A stretch of 64,000 bases of DNA. It comes from Desarmillaria ectypa (Eukaryota > Basidiomycota > Agaricomycetes > Agaricales > Physalacriaceae). Position numbers and translations under genes: made by a program. Shown one piece after another: positions 1 to 12,000 of this stretch (the stretch's first letter is position 1; each line of letters starts with the position of its first letter). The stretch is from NCBI GenBank assembly GCA_030407005.1, contig JAUDYN010000006.1:2108001-2172000 (forward strand), read 5' to 3'. Below the pieces are notes generated by a model. It did not search any database. It was not told the DNA's origin and worked only from the letters and a program-made list of their open reading frames with translations.

Positions 1-56
1 CAACCAATCCAAAGCCAGTACCCCGATACCCAGAACACTGGAAACACAAACCACTT

Positions 57-1284
57 TTCAAAGAATATCCTCCTTATTCCATGTAATGAGGAACTTTCCA
101 CAGAAGGATGGGTGTTGATACTACGCAATCATATATATGCCAAACACAGGATGCCACAGGTGGTCATATCGGACAGAGGACCACAATTCGTTTCAGCATT
201 CATGAAGGAACTTTACCAAATGTTAAACATCACCCAGAATGCCTCCACAGCATACCACCCACAGACCGATGGACAGACAGAGAGAGTCAACCAGGAGGTT
301 GAAAAATACCTATGCATCTTTGTCAATCACTGACAGACCGACTGGGTAGCATGGCTACCTCTGGCAGAATTCACCCACAACAACTGAGTACACTTGGCCA
401 TGGGCAAAAGCCCCTTCATGGTCCTATACGGATGCAATCCCCGACTCATCCCAGAGTCAATTCAGAAAACCAGCTTCGCAAATCCCACAGCAGTAGATTT
501 CACCGAGACTATGGCCAAAGTCCATAAAGAGGTACACAATGCTTTAGAAAAAGCAGCGGTGCAAATGAAGGTGCAATACAACAAATGAAGACAGACTCCA
601 CAGGAATATCAAATCAGAGATAGGGTATGGCTAGATACCGCCAACCTTCATCTTCCTCAACCAAAGAAGAAGCTCGACGACAAGCGAACGGGACCATTCG
701 AGATCATTGAAAAGTCAGGGGCAGCAGCATACAAGCTGAAGCTACCGCCCCACTGGAAGATTCATCCCTGATTCAATGAAAAACTGTTAACCCCTTACGT
801 TGAACCTTCATTCCCGAACCAACAGTCACCGCCACCTCCTCCTCTGGACCTCATCGACAGTCAAGAAGAATATAAAATTGAAGAAGTTTTGGATTCTCAC
901 ACCAGAAAAGTATGATCCAAAAGAGGACAACCATCTAGGGAAGTCATGGACTATCTAGTCAAGTGGAAAGGATGGACCTGTGAACACAACTCATGGGTCC
1001 AAGAGAATGAGATGATGAACACTTTGGAAGTGATCCAAGAGTATCAAACCAGTGTAAACCACACCATATACACTTCAAAAATCGTAACCAAGAACAAAAT
1101 AGTGATCAAGATACTGGACCATAAATATTCGGAACATGGCAACGTAGCCTATCTCACCAAAAGAAAAGATGGATATATGAAATGGATCATCAATCCAGAT
1201 GAGAATGTATGGAAACATTTGATTGATCAGTACTGGATCAGTCAAATCGCAACACAGTTTGACACCCCTATAGAAGAGCCTTAG
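57..1284 (+). pseudogene. Ty3/gypsy integrase core and C-terminal chromodomain (5'-truncated)
   Basis: This is the 3' end of a chromovirus pol gene. Integrase motifs are visible: ISDRGPQF around 160-190 and HPQTDGQTERVNQE around 255-297, which carry the second and third acidic residues of the DDE triad. A chromodomain follows at about 943-1050 (YLVKWKGW, then HNSWVQENEM). One reading frame runs from about 57 to the stop at 1282-1284 with no frameshift. It is broken only by five TGA codons, at 331, 385, 586, 769 and 913. At least two of these (331 and 385) fall where the related element at 13516-14480 has Arg. Bases 1-56 do not match the related element, so a breakpoint lies near 57. Seen: motifs, stops and breakpoint. 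Inferred: dead copy inactivated by CGA to TGA changes. Confidence 0.88.
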
Positions 1285-1304
1285 CAGTTGGGATGACTGC
1301 TTTA

Positions 1305-1316
1305 ACAAGGGGGTAA
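1305..1316 (+). other. Polypurine tract of the left gypsy element
   Basis: The string acaagggggtaa ends exactly where the LTR begins with tgttatga. The same string (aacaagggagtaa in sense) abuts the 3' LTR of the minus-strand gypsy element at 7960, which supports its role as plus-strand primer. Confidence 0.7.
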
Positions 1317-1739
1317 TGTTATGATTTTTCCATTATCTTATCTTATCTGAGTCATATCCATGACTCAGCCATCTAATCTATCCAAGAAACCGACTTGTAT
1401 CCAGCTATTCGCCAGCTACAACCCTCATTCTCACCGTCTGTCACCCCAGACGCTTTCCATTGGTTCTATGATCCTCCTGGATCGACCTCTGTAGGCACTG
1501 TTTGTGCATGGACTTTCGCGTTTCACCTAATTATAACACCGTAGAAATACTATATAAACAGAGTAAACTAGACAGTTGTACTCTATCTCTTGTTTTAATT
1601 ATCATCATACATTTCTTGTCTGCACAACACAGAAGGCTTTCAGCTTCTATCTCTCACTTTGGGTGATCATTTGAACGTGTAATGGCCCAGAGAGATCAGC
1701 TGACTGCCCCAAGTCATGTGCCCAAGTCAGTGCCTAACA
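1317..1739 (+). repeat. LTR of the left gypsy element (3' LTR, 423 bp)
   Basis: It starts tgttatga and ends ctaaca, giving TG...CA termini. It is clearly related to the 417-bp LTR of the element at 7543-20740, sharing the first 30 or so bases and the TATA region, but is a different subfamily. A TATA box (tatataaac) lies at about 1551. The 13 bases that begin 34 nt after its first T are the predicted RNA 5' end by analogy with the two elements that retain a primer site. The matching 5' end of this element is outside the window. Confidence 0.85.
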
Positions 1740-1750
1740 CAAGAGGGTAA

Positions 1751-2144
1751 TGTTATGATTTTTCCATTATCTTATCTTATTTCATCATATCCATGACACC
1801 ACACATCTTATCTCAGACAGTATCAATGCATTCACTGATGATCACCCCATTTCTTAACGATTCCTACCCTAGTTCACTCTTATTCATCCATGATCTATCC
1901 AACTTACACACCATTCTCTCATGAATGATACCATTTCATCTATTAATAATGCTGTATTTTCTGTATATAAGTAGAGTAGTTTTCACCATTGTACTCTACC
2001 TTTCAACTAAATTGCATTCATATACCTTCTATTACACAAAACCAAAGACTTAGCCAACCTCTCTACTAAAGGGTGATTGTCCAAATGCATGACAGCCCAG
2101 AGAGAAGCTTATGTCCCAAGTCATGTGTTAGACAGGGCTGTAAC
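1751..2144 (+). repeat. Second gypsy-family LTR (394 bp), preceded by its own polypurine tract
   Basis: It starts tgttatga and ends ctgtaaca, with the TATA box tatataag near 1964. It diverges from the LTR at 1317-1739 outside the ends and the promoter core, so it is another subfamily. The 11 bases before it (1740-1750, caagagggtaa) look like a polypurine tract, which suggests it is a 3' LTR whose internal region has been replaced by the preceding LTR. To the right it runs straight into minus-strand reverse transcriptase sequence with no target duplication that I can see. Confidence 0.75.
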
Positions 2145-5100
2145 AGTTTGAGGGTGGACTACATCATCTATCATCTGCCTTTTTAGTTTGTGGAATGCCT
2201 GCTCTTGCACTTTCTCCCATTTCCATTCAGCATTGCCTGTCAACTGGGTAAGAGGTTTGACAATTTTTAAATAATCACATATGAACTTGCAGTAGAAATT
2301 TGTGAAGCCTAGGAATGATTGGAGTTCCTTTTTCTTGGTTGAGATTGGCCATTCTACAATTCCCACAACCTTGACTGGGTCCATTCATACAAAGTCTTGG
2401 CTGATGATGATGCCTAGGTATTTGGTTTCTAAGACCTTGAATTTGCATTTCTCTGCTTTGAGAAAGAGTTTGTTTTCATGTAGTTGCTGGAGGACCTGGC
2501 ATACAACCCTTCAGTGTTTATTTAGATCTCTTATGAAGATTAGGATATCATCAAGATAGATAGTGACTTTTTCTTCAGTGGGTACCTCAATCATAGTGAT
2601 CTTCAGCCTCCTTTTTACTGCCTGAGTGCTAGCAGATCCTCCCTCTTCTTTGGCTGTGTCAGCATCCAATAGAGAGTCATCAGGGCAGGAATCATGGTTT
2701 CCAGAGGAGTCATTCCTGTAGGCAAAGAGTCACTCTGAGACAATGGGTTGGGCCCAATCTATTGACTGATTGGCTTGTCTCTTTTCCTTCAGATCTGGTG
2801 ATACATGAGAACTGCTTCCAGGATTACTGACTTGGGAAGTGGCTGCTCTTGCTGCATCACTGATGGTCCTGTTGGAGTTTATTACTCCTGTTGAGCCTTG
2901 GTAGGCACTTGAGAATTTCTCCATTGGCCCTAGCAAAATATGACTTGACCCCTTGAGAGATGCTGAGACTTTTGGCTTCAGAGGCTCAAGGGTGTCCTAC
3001 CTACTTGTCTCCATCCCAAGCATAGCTTGTGTTGTGGCTCCAGCACCATCTGGCATATCCTGTGCTTTGTTGGAGAATCAAAATATATTATATATAGTTA
3101 TGTTATCACTATTTAACAGTGTGTCATATTGGTTTTGGGTTATTGATTCTTGTACTAGTCTGCCAATTGTGCAAGAAATGATGAAAGCAGTAGTATTGTC
3201 CTTGGTAGAAATATGTGTAGTAGTATGTATAGAAGTATCTAAGAATGTATCAGAAGCCTAACCAGCAGGAGACAGCAGTGCACCAGGATAGTCTTTGATC
3301 ATTGAAGGGGAATCAGACTCTTGATGACTTACTCTTTTACCTCCTCTACCTTAGAGTCCATCTTCTCCTCAACCTTGGGTATTGCCACTAATGAGCATAC
3401 ATCTCAGAATTCCTTTTTCTTGGGACAGTCCTTGGCCATATGGTGCTTCTCATTGCATTGAAAGCACCTTTCCTCTGCCTTGCATCAGTCAATTTTCATT
3501 GGCTGGCCTTGGCCACTGTATGTTGTCCATCTTCTGGTGGTAGCATCATGATCCATTCCTGAGCTAGCAGCTAGTTTGGCTGTTGTTGAACTTGTCACTC
3601 TAGCAGTTAGTTTACTGCTAGGATTTGGTTGAGGTCAGCAGTCCTTCCAGTGCTGATCATCACACAGAGCACCTATGATCTAGTCAAATACTCACTTTCA
3701 TTGGCATTTCTCATATATCTGAAGGATATGCTCCTTCTACTCAGGGTAAGTTCATGGGATATTGACACCCATGTTGGAAATAAAGAAGGTATAGAAGCTG
3801 GAAACTCCTAGTTGTACCATCTTTACTAAGGTGCCACACTCATTCTCATCAGTATGTCATCCAGCAAGTTTTGTCTTTTCCTCCAGTTTCTGGAAGTAGT
3901 AGCTAGCCAGTTATATTCCTATGTGGAGGTTGAACATTCTCTTTTTATGGACTTACTTGATAGTAGGATCACAGAATTGTTGGGTGACTAATTCCATAAA
4001 GTCTTTCTATCCTAGATACTAGAAATGAGCAGGGATACTAGTGGTACTGGTCAGTACTCAATATTCAGGCCACTTATATACCTACCAATCCTTGGTAGCT
4101 TCTTTGAAATGGAAGGTGGTAAAGAGCACTAGATGGGAGGGTAATTGGAAGTAGTGCCTGAAAATCTTGAAGTAGGCAATACAATCATCTACAAATTACT
4201 TGATATCATCATGTTCACTTTTAAAAAGCTTTGGGGGTTGTACCAGAATAGGTTTAATATCAAGATAGGGAGCACTATCAGGCATATTACTAACTAGATA
4301 GAGATAAGGGTTGGAGGGTGCCCAATCAGATGGAGGATATGGAATTTAATATTGATCAGGGTGAGAGAGTGAATCAGAAGGTGGGTTCCATTGGTGTCCT
4401 CATTCTAGTTGCTTACCTTTGACAGGGAACTACTATAATGCTGCATGGCCATCCTACTGTTCTTCAGCTACAGCAAGTTTCTGTCTCAATTCATTGATCC
4501 TCAGTTTCTTTCAGACCAGCTCTTTCTTGGTCTGTAGAAGACATTCTTCCTTGGTCAGTTGTGATGATCCTAGTGGTGCTATGCTTCTGCTTGCCTCATC
4601 TCCTGCTCCCACAAATAGGAAGCTTCTTCTCTGATAGGGATAGAAGTCTTGCTGTCAAATTTAGCTCCTTGGCAACAATGGTGGTGAGTCTGAAAGAGGT
4701 TGTGGGAGGTTTTGAAGAGTATCAGGTGAATAGTCATATAGGTCAAAAGAAGTATATTTGAGCTGGGTTCCTTTTAGCCCTGAGTATCTACCATAGGTGT
4801 ATATAAAATTATTTTCAAAATTAGACCCCTCTACCATTGAGGTCTGGCTGATCCATTTCCCTGCAGGTGAGGACCAGGAGAGCATGCTCCAAGTCTCACT
4901 GTTCATCAGCTATTCTTATTTATAACTCTGGTAGTCTATTCTCTGCCAATGAGGGGTATAGGCTACAGTCTCAGTTGGCATATATCCAGGCATGTATAAT
5001 GGCACTAGTGCCAGAGCCTTAGATAGAATCTCCTTAGTTGAGAGCAAGATATTCATTCATGTCAAGATGAATTCCTGGCCATAGAATTCTAGCCTCAACA

Positions 5101-5947
5101 TCCTGTCTTCAGAGTTTTCAGGCTTCAGTTCTGAAGAGACCAAGAATTCCCTGATCAGTGTTAGTGAGTTCTAGCCACTTATAATCAGATCCTCAGAGAT
5201 TGAGGGGGTTGTCCTTGGCTTGGAGGATAGGAGTGGATGAGATGTCATCTGACAGCTTGATGAGGGGGAGGAAGGAGCTGGAGTTGCTACTCTCCTCATT
5301 GGTGAGCCAGGGTTGAGATGGTGGTAGTCATCCTCTAGGATAGGTGGAGAATCTGGATATGATCCTGAGTGGCCTATAGAGGTGATTGAGATAGAGTAAC
5401 ACCATCCTGGAGTCATTATAGTATCATACTCTTGCATGAGTGGGGCAGGCAGGCATGCAGAGTGAGGGTGAGTGGCTTGGAGTTCTGAATTGAGTCTGTA
5501 GATCCCTGTCATATTCTTCCACAGTAGAGGGTTGTTCTATTCTGGTTGAATAGTTAGAACTGAGGGTTGATGACTGTATGGATTCCTCCTGATATAGTGG
5601 GGATTCATTGGAGGCTTGATAGAGAAAGAAGATGCAGTGAGTTGCAAGGTTTTCTTCCAGAGAGGATGCCAAATCTGCTGGATCCATCCTTTAGGTGATA
5701 GTGGGGAGAACATAATAGAGAGAGAAGGAGAGTGGTGGTTAGAAGTGAAGAACACATCTACAGTATAGGTAGTTTTTGATTTGTTCTCCTCACATCAGGA
5801 AGATAAGAGCAGTAAAGAAGAAAATTAAAATAGCACTCCTGATAGCAGTACTAATAGCAATTATTTATTCATTGTTCAAGTTCAGGGTCATTTATATGGT
5901 ATCTTTATGGCTGGCAATGAAGAAACTATGTGAAGCTTCAAGCTAAT
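2145..5947 (-). pseudogene. GypB: internally deleted Ty3/gypsy element (gag plus RT remnant)
   Basis: Read on the minus strand, a gag region comes first (about 5700 down to 3300). It has a CCHC knuckle near 3420-3480 (CFQCNEKHHMAKDC). A linker runs to about 2570, and then RT palm sequence follows with an intact YLDD box (about 2545-2560) and the MDPVKVVGIVEWP block. The linker joins the RT palm directly, so protease and RT fingers are missing; the junction still reads in frame. Gag is full of stops. The left edge at 2145 is a blunt junction with the plus-strand LTR, so the 3' half (RNase H, integrase, 3' LTR) is also absent. It is related to the element at 7543-20740 but is another subfamily. 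Confidence 0.8.
5934..5946 (-). other. Candidate self-complementary primer binding site of GypB
   Basis: On the minus (sense) strand this reads ttagcttgaagct and lies one base inside the 5' LTR. It is perfectly complementary over 13 nt to the sense-strand segment encoded at 6112-6124 inside the LTR. See the self-priming finding. Confidence 0.65.
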
Positions 5948-6389
5948 TGTTAGACTCAAGCTTCATGTGATCTGCAGACATACACTATTTCCCCAGGCTG
6001 TCTTGTGTTCAGACAATCACCCAGAGTAATGCAGCTATAATCTTTGAACCTGATGAAGAAGGGCTAAGTCTTAGCCAAGTTCTAGAAGTGAAGAGTTGAT
6101 ATGAATAAACTTTAGCTTGAAGCTGGGGTTATACAGCAAGAGCTACCCTACTTATATACTAAAACTAGGAGTCCAAATGCAGATACAGTAGTCATGTAGT
6201 CCATGTATGAAACAATAAGAAAGATTCATTGGGTGAGTGACTATTGCGAGCTACAGTATAATTGCTAAAGTAGTCTAATATAGGTAAGACAATGGTGATA
6301 GCTGCAGGAGATAGTGGTAACTGGAGATACTAATGATAAGATAAGACAGGTGCTAGTGATAAGATAAGATAAGTGGAAAAATTATAACA
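5948..6389 (-). repeat. 5' LTR of GypB (442 bp)
   Basis: On the plus strand it runs from tgttagac to attataaca; in sense it begins tgttataatttttcc, resembling the other gypsy LTRs here. The sense TATA box (tatataag) starts 34 nt before the 13-mer encoded at 6112-6124, which is complementary to the primer site at 5934-5946. To its right the sequence switches at once to copia gag on the opposite strand, so this LTR was inserted into that element. The left target duplication is lost. Confidence 0.82.
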
Positions 6390-7542
6390 CTATTTGCATA
6401 TTTATGAACCTCAAAGCTATCAAAGCTGAGAAGGATTTTATAAGTAACTATAGATCTTCAAAGACTGTATGGGATGTCCTCAAAACATATTATAAATAAG
6501 AGGGGTCAATTGTACAAGTCAATTTAATTCAGGAAGCACTTAATGTTTGCTATTTCTAGTTTAAACAACTTGTCATGACCACTTCCAAACTCATCAAGAT
6601 CAACACATGAATCTGAAACATGGAATCTTTCACCCCAGACCTATTTCTTTACATCCTCATGCTCAACTCTCTCTCTGGTGAACTTGCATCTGTTCAAACT
6701 TCTATTGTACAATCTATCAATCATTCCATGAAGGCCAATCTAGTCTCATCATTAGATATTTGGCATGATCTCAACACTCAGCAACAGTTGTTTGACACTG
6801 ACAATACAAATCTAAGGATATCACCTTATCTACCACCACCAGCAACTGGAATCATATGTGCAATGCTTCTTTGTCTACTAACTTGTGCCTCAATCCTAAG
6901 TGTCCAACTTCAAATGACCATACCATGCCATATTATGTAGCAGAAGATGGGGGAATGAAAGACAAAATGATTGAGGAATTGAGAGCTGCAAAGAGGCATG
7001 ACTGGGAAACTAAGAAGAGTGAAAACAGATCAAAGAAGTCAATACTGTCAATCATGAAGGACAACACTGGGAAGGCCTACCTCTTTAATGTGAATGCTGG
7101 CTCTATCACTCCTGTATCTGTTTTCAATGCTTCACTAAAATCTAAGATGATTGAATTCACTGCACTTGCCTCTGACATTATTACTCCAGCCTTCTTACAA
7201 TCCTTGCCTCCCATATCTTCAGCCAAACTTGTGGAGTATGAAGGCTGGCTCACCTTTGAGAATGAGATAACAACTGCTGTAGACTAGAATGAGAGGAGAA
7301 GGGAAGTTGATTTTGCTGCTGTAACCATTGCACCACTGGACCAAAATTCTCATACCAGCTTATCAATGGAGGACTACCCATACTTTTTGAACACTGCAGC
7401 TACCACCCACATCATGCCTGACAAATCTGATTTCTTGACTCTCAAGGTGATTTTCTCTAAAATTATAAAGAGTGTCAAAAACTCATCAATTATAGCACTG
7501 GAAATTGGCATTATAAAGATACAAAATGCTCATAGTGCTAAC
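6390..7542 (+). pseudogene. CopA part 1: Ty1/copia gag and start of protease
   Basis: This is degenerate plus-strand copia gag (KTVWDVLKTYY, LNSLSGELASVQ) followed by a protease-like stretch near 7370-7450 (FLNTAATTHI in place of the usual D-S-G/A-A motif). The frame is interrupted by stops and shifts. Reading continues across the 13.2-kb insertion at 7542/20741: codons for S-A-N end at the insertion and I-V-L-E-N follow. The 5' LTR and gag start are missing because GypB lies to the left. Confidence 0.75.
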
Positions 7543-7959
7543 TGTTAGGACCCAACTTAGTCACGAGACTTGGGATGTCAGCTGACCTCTATGGGCTGTT
7601 ATGCATTCAAACAGTTACCCAAATAGAGGTTTAAGCATAGTCTTTGGTATGTGAGAGTAAGCAGTATATGATTAAAGTTTAGTCGAAAGATAGAGTACAA
7701 TGGTGTAGTTTACTCTGTTTATATACTGTAAGTATGACGATATATTTAGATGAAACAGTTCAGTCCATGCTGGAACAGTGTCGAAGTTGGATGGTCTGAA
7801 AGGATCATTGGTCCAATAGAGAGCGTCTGGGGTGACAGATGGTGAGAATGAGGGTAATGGTTGGTGAGTAGTTGGATACGAGTCGGAATCAGTGGTTGAT
7901 TAGATGGATGAGTCATAAGGATGACTTGGATAAGATAAGATAATGGAAAAATCATAACA
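7543..7959 (-). repeat. 3' LTR of GypA (417 bp)
   Basis: It runs from tgttagga to aatcataaca. It differs from the partner LTR at 20324-20740 at about 25 single positions, all transitions by hand alignment, plus one 4-base inversion at 7917-7920. On the inner side the sense strand shows the polypurine tract aacaagggagtaa directly before the LTR. Confidence 0.93.
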
Positions 7960-8688
7960 TTACTCCCTTGTTAAAGCAGTCATCCCGACTGCTAAGGCTC
8001 TTCTTTAGGGGCATCAAACTGTATTTTGATTTGGCTGATCCAGTACTGATCAGTCAACTTTTTCCATAAGTCTTTATTGGGATTGATAATCCACTTGGTG
8101 TATCCATCTTTTCATTTCATGAGATATGCTATGTCACCGTTTTCTGAGTATTCATGGTCTAAGATCTTGACCACTATCTTGTCCTTGGTTACGATTTTTG
8201 GAGTGTATATGGCATGGTTTATGCTAGCCTGATACTCTTGGATCGCTTCCAATGCATTTGTCATCTCATTTTCTTGGACCCATGAGTTATGTTCATGAGT
8301 CCATCCTTTCCATTTGACCAGGTAGTCTGTGACTTCCCTGGATGGTTGTCCTTTCTTGGATTGTACCTTTTTGGTTCATGAGTCCAAGACTTCTTCGATT
8401 TTGTATTCCTCTTGACCGTTGACAAGGTCTGGAGGGAGAGGCAGTGGTTGCTGTTGATTGGGGAATGAAGGTGTGGCATGAGGAGTCAATAGCTTTTCAT
8501 TGAATCAGGGATGAATTTTCCAATGAGGCGGCAGCTTCAACTTGTATGCTGCTGCTCCTGACTTTTCAATGATCTCGAATGGTCCCATTCATTTGTCATT
8601 GAGTTTCTTCTTGGGTTGTGGAAGATGAAGGTTGGCAGTGTCAAGCCAGACCTTATCACCAATTTGGTACTCCTGTGATGATTGTTTT
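7960..8688 (-). pseudogene. GypA pol C-terminus with chromodomain
   Basis: Read on the minus strand, the region encodes the integrase C-terminal tail and a chromodomain at about 8215-8335 (KWKGWTHEHNSW, then QENEM). The tail ends near 8005 (APKEEP then stop), like the plus-strand copy at 1255-1284. In related chromoviruses the chromodomain directs insertion to particular chromatin. It is separated from its integrase core by CopB. Confidence 0.85.
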
Positions 8689-8993
8689 TGTTGTAAAAGA
8701 GTGTGTAATGATGGTTATGAGTGCAGTGGTAAACTACGAGACTTGACTGTGTGAGAGATGTGGGTGAGAGTAAGAATATGAATCTGTTCTTATTTGTGGG
8801 CTGGTCTGCCCAGTATATATACTACAAGGTGGGTACTTCTAGAATATACTATCATCTACTAGTGTCCATGTCTGACTCATTGCTGAGTGAGCAGACAGGC
8901 AATCGAGTCAAGGAGAAGGTGCACGAAGGTTCAGGCGCTTCAACGTTGTTCCGATTGCTGGATTGCCATATGTGGCTGAGCGCATCTTCAACA
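8689..8993 (-). repeat. 3' LTR of CopB (305 bp)
   Basis: TG...CA termini (tgttgtaa to ttcaaca). It pairs with 13211-13515. The sense polypurine tract (tgagggggagtg) lies directly inside it, at about 8994-9005. Confidence 0.95.
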
Positions 8994-9000
8994 CTCCCCC

Positions 9001-12000
9001 TCAAGATAGCAATAGGCCTAATTCGCGAATGAACTTCTCATGCTTGGATCTCGGCAATGCTTTTGTAAAAATGTTGGCAACCATTTCGTCGGTGGGGCAA
9101 TACAATAGTTCAATAACCCCGGATTCTACTTTTTCACAGACAAAATGATTCTGCACATCAAAATGCTTTGACTGTGCATGATATTGTGGATCTCTGGCAA
9201 TGGCGATCATGGATTGGTTGTCTTCAAATACCAGAGTAGGTTCTTCTTGAATGTAACCCAATTTGGCTAAGAAATTGCGATTCCAGATTGCTTGATGCAT
9301 TGCATGTGCTAGAGCTGTGTATTCTACTTCTGTGGACGATAAGGCAACGGTCGACTGTTTCTTGGATGACCATGCGAATGCTCCACCTCCCAACAGGTAG
9401 GTGTAGCCTGAGACTGACTTTCAGTCATCTGGGTTGGATGCATAATCTGCATCTGTGTAACCAGCACTGAGAACCTCGTGTTCTTTATTGGCTCGGAAGG
9501 TGAGCTTTAAGTCCTTAGTTCCAGATAGATACCTAAACACTCGCTTTACAGCTGACCAGTGTTCGGGACCTGGGTTATTTGAGAACTGGCTTAACAACTG
9601 TATGGCGTATGCAATGTCAGGCCGTGTGCAAATCATGGCATACATCAATGAGCTGATAGCAGACTGATATCTGCCTTGGATGGTAGGCTCGACATGTTCA
9701 TTGGCTGGTCGCTTTCACAGGATGACATTAGGATCAAGTGGAGTGGTAATGGGTGATGCATTGTGGAGGCCGAAACAGGTGAGTATTCCCTTGATGTATT
9801 GTTGCTGGGATAATGAGATGGTGTTGTGGTCACGGTTCCTCTCTATTTCGATCCCAATGATTTTTTTCAGCTCTCCCATATCTTTGATGTTGAATAGCCC
9901 TACTAACTCCTTTTTTACTCTGTCTAGATCCTCAGGTATTTCTGCAAAAATCAGCAGGTCGTCAACCCATACAGTCAGGAATACTGTCCTGCTGTTTTGG
10001 ATGCATTTATAGATGCAATGGTCAACTTCGAGCTTTGAGAATCCAATGGAGGTGAGTTTCCTATTGAATTCACAGTTCCACTCGCATCCTGACTGTTTTA
10101 ACCCATAGAGGGTCTTGTATAATTTGCAGACACGTCCCAATTCATTGTCGTAGCCTGGAGGCTGGTGCATGTATATTTCTTCCTCAAGTTCTCCATTTAG
10201 GTAAGCTCCTCTAATGTCCATTTGACCAATTTCGAGGTTTTTGATGGCAGCTATACCTAGTGCAGCACAAACAGATTCGAGACAGACGACTGGTGCAAAT
10301 GTTTCTGTAAAATCGACTCCTGGAATCTGTGAGTAGCCTTGTGCTACGAGGTGGGCTTTGTAGCATAGAAATTTTCTGTGCTCATCGTATTTCTTCACAT
10401 AGGTCCATCTGCAGCCTATGGTTTCATGTCCCTCTGGTAGATCCTCAAGCTTGTAAGTCCCCATTTCTCTAATCATTGACATTTCCTCATCCATAGCCTT
10501 CTTCCATTCAGGCCATTCTGCTGATTCTTGTGCCTCTGCAAGGCTTCGTGGGAAGTTGTCATGATTAATGTGCTCGCCATTACTGGCAATATAGCTTTGA
10601 TTCATTGCAACATTTGTTGATTCTGGGGGATGTTCGGATAGGGCCAATGGAGTTCGTGATGGTGCTGCTTTCCATGCATTGGGGTTGTTGAGCTTGTGGT
10701 AGTCATGATTACTAGTGATACGTGAGGTGCATTGTATTGCTTCTGGTGTTGGCTCAGGGGTTTCTTTGGTTTCGGGCTGTAGTGATGTGGTTTGCTGACT
10801 TCCTTCTTCAGCTCTCTTTGGCAATGGTGGGTTGTTCATCTCTGCTGCCTCCCCCTCAAGCCGCACATTGTCTGTGCTTTGTTCTATAGCCATGGGCTCA
10901 ATAAACTTGTAGTTCCGGGATTCTCAGATTGTGCGAAGTTCTGCATCGTAGTATTTGATAACTGTTGCATCCTCTGTGAATCCCATGAAGGTATGTTTCT
11001 TTGCTTTTCCTGAGTTTCCGCCCAGCTTTGAAAGACTGATTCCTTCCCGTTTGATCCAGACTGCACAACCGAACTCTTGTAGGTGTGAGACATCGGGTTT
11101 TCTTCCTGTCCATGCTTCTTCAGGTGTTTTCCCATCAAGAGCTCACATTGGTGCATGGTTTCTGATGTATGCCATGTATTCTATTGCTGTCTCCCACAGG
11201 AATGATGGTACGTTGTTGGCTATCATCATGGCTCATGCTAGCTCCACTAGTGTGCAATTAAAGCATTCAGCTACACCATTAGATGAGTGTGCATATGGTG
11301 CTGGTGTGAGTAGTCATATTCCTTTCTTCTTCAACCATTGTTTGACCTCCCCACTAGTGAGTTCCTTTGCATTGTCGACATGTAGTGTCTTTGGTGTGAA
11401 TCCATGCTGTGTTTTGATGAAGGTGACATATTCTTTAATCTTCTGGAATGCTTCTGACTTCGATTTCATGAATTCAGGTGTACATCGCCAGGTTGCATCA
11501 TCCATGAGTATAATGTTGTATTTTGACTTCTGCAGGGACTCAACTTGGGCTGGTCCCCAGATGTCACCATGTGTGGTTTCCCCTGGTTTCTCACTTCGAT
11601 GTTTTGCTTCTTGTGGGAATGGGCGAAGAGTCATCTTGGCTTGGATGCAAGCTTTGCATTGACTGAGTGGAGGTGAGTTGTCATCGACTATGAATCCTTC
11701 CACCAATCCTTCCCTCTTCAATCGCTCTAACCCTGACTTCCCTAGATGTCCCATGCATTTGTGCCAAGCATCCCATGTGTTTGTATTTTTGGTGTTGGCA
11801 ATGTTTGACTGTTCTCGTACAGTGTCACGTGCTCGAGCATTCATCAAATACAAATGGCATGTCTTCTTTCCTTCCGCCAGGATTTTCCCATCCTTTCAGA
11901 GAAATTGGACTATGCCATTCTTGAATGAAGCTTCCATACCAGCATCATTGAGCCTGCTGATGGAGATTAGGTTGTTTACAGCATTCGGTGCATAGAGTGT

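Noticed and set aside
10955..11662. Plus-strand open frame of 235 codons
   Set aside because: It is the antisense shadow of the CopB integrase; the minus-strand frame carries the domain motifs.
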